NCBI GenBank assembly: GCA_032059445.1
Contig: DAMCAP010000009.1
Span: 26,022 to 90,021, forward strand
Length of the DNA: 64,000 bases
Origin: DAMCAP01 sp032059445
GTDB taxonomy: Bacteria; Bacillota; Clostridia; Oscillospirales; Ruminococcaceae
Direction of reading: 5' to 3'
Shown: in pieces, positions 61,041 through 64,000 of the stretch
Layout: every line of letters starts with the position of its first letter
Numbering within the stretch: position 1 is the stretch's first letter
Notes under the pieces: model-generated
Seen by the model: the letters and a program-made list of their open reading frames with translations, nothing else
What the model was told of the DNA's origin: nothing
The model's database searches: none
Made by a program: the position numbers and the translations under genes

Positions 61041-61988
61041 TTATACTACTTTAATTGCCCAAGCAGGGCAGACGGTGGAGCAATAGCCGCAGAGGATACA
61101 TTTATCATGATCACATACAGCCATATTGCCCGAAATCGACATAGCATTTTGTCCGCAGCGCTCTACACAGTTGCCGCAGGCTTCACACCAATCATCGATA
61201 TGGATTTTGCGATTTGCGGCTTTTAGCTTTTTAAGTGCAGCTTCATCAAACTGTAGATTTTGTAGAAAGTCGATATTGGCATCTACTTCGGCAATGCTTT
61301 GCATGCCGATAGCAATGCTGTGGATGTAGGGTTGAGCGAGAATGTAACGCAGGCACTGGGTCGCATTTTTGTGAAGGTTGCCACCTCCAAGTGGCTTCAT
61401 AGAAAATATACCGATGCCGCTGTGAAAGGCTTTTTGTAGTGCTACTTCCATCTCTTCACGGGTACCATCAACGATGCCAAGCCCCGCCAGATTGATCAGT
61501 GGATGGATGACATCTAAGTTGATATCGATTGCTCCTTCTACCGCTGCGATATGATGCATCGATGCGCCTACAGCTCGTATCATACCCTTTTGCTTACATT
61601 CATAGAGGTATTCAAGGGCCTCACGATGACCACGCAGAGTATGGCAGCTCTCTTGCTCGTGGAGCATGAAGATATCAATATAATCTCGATTGAGCTCTCT
61701 GCGCGCCTGCTCCACTGCGGCTACCGCTAGCTCACGGGTGTAGGCATAGGTTTTGGAAGAGACCACAAGATCATATTTACCCGAAAGCTCCATCCCACGA
61801 CGGATGTAGGGATAGGTTTGATAAAGCTCGGCGGTATCGGTAAAGTTAATCCCACGCGCGATGGCATGGCGCATGATTTCGCCACCCTCCTCAAGGGGGA
61901 GCTTTGCTTGTAGGGGGCCTAAAGTCAGTGAGCCAAAGCAGAGCCGAGATACCTCGATGCCGCTTTTGCCCAGGATGATTTTTTCCAT
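61041..61988 (-). CDS. Aldo/keto reductase with C-terminal ferredoxin domain
   Basis: A 315-residue protein combining an NADP-type aldo/keto reductase barrel (1 to about 265) with a ferredoxin tail. The catalytic tetrad is visible: Asp and Tyr in FTDTAELYQTY near 50, Lys in VSSKTY and His in IFMLHEQES. The tail has two 4Fe-4S motifs, CEACGNCVERC and CILCGYCSTVCP. Such fusions are common in anaerobes and may take electrons from ferredoxin; the substrate is unknown. ATG 61988 follows AAAGGAGAAACC. An inverted repeat (CATAGGCA/TGCCTATG, 62051-62084) lies in its promoter region. Confidence 0.9.
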   Translation of the reverse strand: MEKIILGKSGIEVSRLCFGSLTLGPLQAKLPLEEGGEIMRHAIARGINFTDTAELYQTYPYIRRGMELSGKYDLVVSSKTYAYTRELAVAAVEQARRELNRDYIDIFMLHEQESCHTLRGHREALEYLYECKQKGMIRAVGASMHHIAAVEGAIDINLDVIHPLINLAGLGIVDGTREEMEVALQKAFHSGIGIFSMKPLGGGNLHKNATQCLRYILAQPYIHSIAIGMQSIAEVDANIDFLQNLQFDEAALKKLKAANRKIHIDDWCEACGNCVERCGQNAMSISGNMAVCDHDKCILCGYCSTVCPAWAIKVV

Positions 61989-62050
61989 GGTTTCTCCTTT
62001 TGGGGGGCTTTGCAATGTGGGGTGTTTACTAAGAGTGTTGATTATAAAGC

Positions 62051-62084
62051 CATAGGCACGCAGCTTATGGTATAGTTGCCTATG
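62051..62084. repeat. Inverted repeat upstream of the aldo/keto reductase gene
   Basis: CATAGGCA (62051-62058) and TGCCTATG (62077-62084) are perfect 8-base arms 18 bases apart, about 60-95 bp before the gene start. Either an operator or a leader hairpin. Confidence 0.4.
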
Positions 62085-62170
62085 TATGAAGTGGCGGGCT
62101 AATTGTCATAAAACTCTTGCATTAATTATAACATATATTCCCTGTAAATTAAATACCTATTGCCTGTGAT

Positions 62171-62205
62171 AAAACAAAAAGACCAGAGCCGAGTCTGGTC
62201 TTTTG
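62171..62205 (-). terminator. Terminator after ireB
   Basis: Minus strand AAAAGACCAGA, loop CTCGGC, TCTGGTCTTTT, then TGTTTT. It begins a few bases after the ireB stop. Confidence 0.9.
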
Positions 62206-62209
62206 CTGT

Positions 62210-62455
62210 TTAATCTTTTAGATAAGATTTCACTAGCATCTGCAGCAATTCATCTCGATCAATTTTCCTGATAAGGCTACGGGCGTTGTTGTGTGTGGTA
62301 ATATAGGTAGGGTCTTCCGAAAGAATATAGCCAACTATCTGATTGATAGGGTTATATCCTTTTTCACGCAGCGCATTATACACCTCTGTCAGGATGGATC
62401 GTAGCTCATGCTCCTTATCCTCGTAAATCGAGAAAGACCTTGTTGGCTCTTGCAT
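62210..62455 (-). CDS. ireB: IreB family regulatory phosphoprotein (UPF0297)
   Basis: An 81-residue protein of the IreB/YrzL family, with SIYEDKEHELRSILTEVYNA, GYNPINQIVGYILSEDPTYI and ITTHNNARSLIRKIDRDELL, all strongly conserved. In Enterococcus IreB is the substrate of the Ser/Thr kinase IreK and affects cephalosporin resistance. In Clostridia it usually stands before ruvX and other genes; here it stands alone downstream of pheT with its own promoter and terminator. Confidence 0.95.
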   Translation of the reverse strand: MQEPTRSFSIYEDKEHELRSILTEVYNALREKGYNPINQIVGYILSEDPTYITTHNNARSLIRKIDRDELLQMLVKSYLKD

Positions 62456-62474
62456 TTCATCACCCCTCTTAACT

Positions 62475-62503
62475 ATTCTACACGAAATTAAGCAGAATTA
62501 CAA
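62475..62503 (-). promoter_or_regulatory. Promoter of ireB
   Basis: Minus strand TTGTAA (62503-62498), 17-base spacer, TAGAAT (62480-62475), 20 bp before the ireB start. Confidence 0.65.
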
Positions 62504-62633
62504 GTAGCTTTATCTGCAAAATGCTATAAAATACCCTTGGTTTTTGGATATGGCTGGGTATCATTGCTGATGTGGCGGTATACTGCGGATATGCCATGTG
62601 AGATCTGTATTTAATGAACGCATTAAAAGATGT

Positions 62634-64000
62634 TTATACGCGAAGCTCTGCTCCGATCAAAGCAAGCTCCTTTAGGGTAGCTGATACAGCGCTGCTTACT
62701 TCTGCTTCGGTCAAGGTGTGATCTTGTGCACGCAGGGTAATGTTGTAAGCTACGCTCTTTTTACCTTGAGCTACCTGTGCTCCCTTATATACATCAAAGA
62801 GGGCCACCTCTTCGAGGATGTGGGGGATTGCACGGCGGATGGCTTTTTCGATGGCAAGCACCGGTAGGCCGCTATCACAGATGATTGCTAGATCTCGAGA
62901 GCTGGAAGGGTACTTGGGTAGGGAGCGGTATACGCGTTCAAATACCACATTGGCCATCAGATCCTTTAAGCTGATCTTGGCAAGGTATACAGGTGCGTCC
63001 ACATCGTAATTGGCGGTCACCATTGGGTGTACCTGACCCAAGAGTGCAAGCTGTGTGCTATGCAAAGAGATCTCTGCCGTCCTGCCTGGATGGAAGCTTG
63101 GGTTATCCATTACGGCGCTAACGTCATAGCCCTTGACGCCTACGGTGTTAAATAGCTTCTCTAGTATGCCCTTTAAGGTGAAGAAAGATGCATCAGGGCC
63201 ATAAAGACCTACGGTAATTACAGTGTTTTCTTCTGGGAGGTCATTGATTGAATCGGTAGGGTAAAACTCCTTAGCCAGCTCAAAGAGGGCAGCAGAGCGG
63301 TTTCGATTGTTGTAGTTGCGAGCCACGACCTCCATCATCGATGGCAGGGCATCGGTACGCATGACACTGGTATCTTCGCCAAGGGGATTGGTGATCACTA
63401 CACAGCGACGCTTTGGCGAAGCCGCAGGGAAACCAAACTTGTCATAATACTTAGGGGATATAAAGGTATAGGTCACAATTTCGTTGAGGCCAGAGCCAAT
63501 CAGTGTGTCGGTAACTAGGCGCTCAAACTTCTGCTTCTGGGTTAGGGCCCCTTCTACCGAGCCTCTAATGCTGGTAGTTGGGATTTTGTTATACCCGTAG
63601 AAGCGAGCGATTTCCTCTGCAATATCGGCTTTGTGCTCTACATCAGCTCTAAAGGAAGGTACGGTGATCTGATCGCCCTCTACCATAAAGCCTGCACGTA
63701 ACAGGATTGCGGTCATTTCTGCTTGACTTAAGTGTATGCCAAGGAAGCTGTTGATCCAGATATGATCCAGCTCAATTACCTTAGGCTTGTGATCAGAGTT
63801 ATCTACATCAATTACGCCATCTACTACTTCGCCGGCACCTAGCAGCTCTACTAGCTCACAAGCACGTAGGGCAGCAGCCATACAGTTGTTGGGATCGAGG
63901 CCTTTTTCAAATCTACCGGAGCTCTCTGTGCGCATGCCCAGCTTTTTGGCGGTGGTGCGTACAGAGCTACCAAGGAAATTGGCGGACTCAAAGATAATGG
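62634..64000 (-). CDS. pheT: Phenylalanyl-tRNA synthetase beta subunit, 3' part
   Basis: The C-terminal part of PheT; the frame is open to the right edge, so the start lies beyond the window. About 455 residues are visible. They include the B3/B4 end (FESANFLGSSVRTTAKKLGM, RTESSGRFEKGLDP), the B5 DNA-binding-like domain (FRADVEHKADIAEEIARFYG), the core catalytic-like domain (NPLGEDTSVMRTDALPSMM) and the C-terminal FDX-ACB domain (YPSSSRDLAIICDSG, VAYNITLRAQDHTLTEAEV). PheT forms the heterotetramer that charges tRNA-Phe with PheS. No clear terminator follows. Confidence 0.97.
   Translation of the reverse strand, partial: IIFESANFLGSSVRTTAKKLGMRTESSGRFEKGLDPNNCMAAALRACELVELLGAGEVVDGVIDVDNSDHKPKVIELDHIWINSFLGIHLSQAEMTAILLRAGFMVEGDQITVPSFRADVEHKADIAEEIARFYGYNKIPTTSIRGSVEGALTQKQKFERLVTDTLIGSGLNEIVTYTFISPKYYDKFGFPAASPKRRCVVITNPLGEDTSVMRTDALPSMMEVVARNYNNRNRSAALFELAKEFYPTDSINDLPEENTVITVGLYGPDASFFTLKGILEKLFNTVGVKGYDVSAVMDNPSFHPGRTAEISLHSTQLALLGQVHPMVTANYDVDAPVYLAKISLKDLMANVVFERVYRSLPKYPSSSRDLAIICDSGLPVLAIEKAIRRAIPHILEEVALFDVYKGAQVAQGKKSVAYNITLRAQDHTLTEAEVSSAVSATLKELALIGAELRV

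Overview
The window is 64 kb of a low-to-moderate GC, endospore-forming Firmicute. It carries spoIVB, spo0A, yqfC, yqfD and a ylbJ-like gene. The order of housekeeping genes (infC-rpmI-rplT, topA-trmFO, plsX-rnc-smc-ftsY, nadD-yqeK-rsfS-leuS, phoH-ybeY-dgkA-era-recO) and families such as AddAB, MutS2, IreB, DUF5685 and TAXI-TRAP point to class Clostridia, probably near the Oscillospirales (inference). Four short runs of N mark scaffold joins, so this is a draft or metagenome-derived assembly; three interrupt or abut real genes.

Layout. 1-1.5 kb: end of spoIVB, then spo0A. 1.5-9.2 kb: addB-addA and a HAD phosphatase. 9.2-10.7 kb: L20-type leader and infC-rpmI-rplT, with infC reading from an AUU codon. 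10.9-30.3 kb: a long plus-strand run of RNA methylase, dprA, topA, trmFO, plsX, rnc, radical SAM gene, smc, ftsY, rdgB, yhbY, a fused nadD-yqeK, lcp, rsfS and leuS, closed by a strong terminator. 30.3-33.4 kb: a decayed VOC/PhnB-like pseudogene, a Crp/Fnr regulator and a divergent CoA-disulfide reductase-rhodanese. 33.5-39.7 kb (minus): an ECF-S-like membrane protein, DnaJ-TPR protein with Cys-rich tail, DUF5685 protein, a large secreted GHL10-amidase and YlbJ-like protein. 40-43.4 kb: a CapA-VanY fusion, yqfC and yqfD.

43.4-50.9 kb: an unexplained 480-bp region, then phoH, ybeY, dgkA, era, a YqzL-like small gene, recO, mutS2 and tdk. 51-54 kb (minus): an operon of unknown hydrolase-like membrane protein, small Smr protein and DUF3810 metalloprotease. 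54.5-58 kb: a TAXI-type TRAP transporter (binding protein, DUF1850, fused permease). 58-60 kb: rluA-type synthase and divergent radC. 60-60.5 kb: five tRNA genes (Val-Asp-Phe-Gly-Cys, minus). 60.7-64 kb (minus): small conserved hypothetical protein, aldo/keto reductase with ferredoxin tail, ireB and the 3' part of pheT.

Most of the window is core machinery for translation, DNA repair, chromosome segregation, cell envelope and sporulation. No CRISPR array, prophage or insertion sequence was recognised. The best leads are the CapA-VanY fusion and the GHL10-amidase, whose promoters each hold an exact Spo0A box; a Glu/Gly exchange in the thymidine kinase P-loop; a Lys-to-Arg change in the Spo0A receiver; a possible AUA start for phoH; the DnaJ/Cys-tail/DUF5685 cluster; the hydrolase-Smr-DUF3810 operon with a perfect palindrome at its promoter; and a perfect Crp-like palindrome beside the Crp/Fnr gene.
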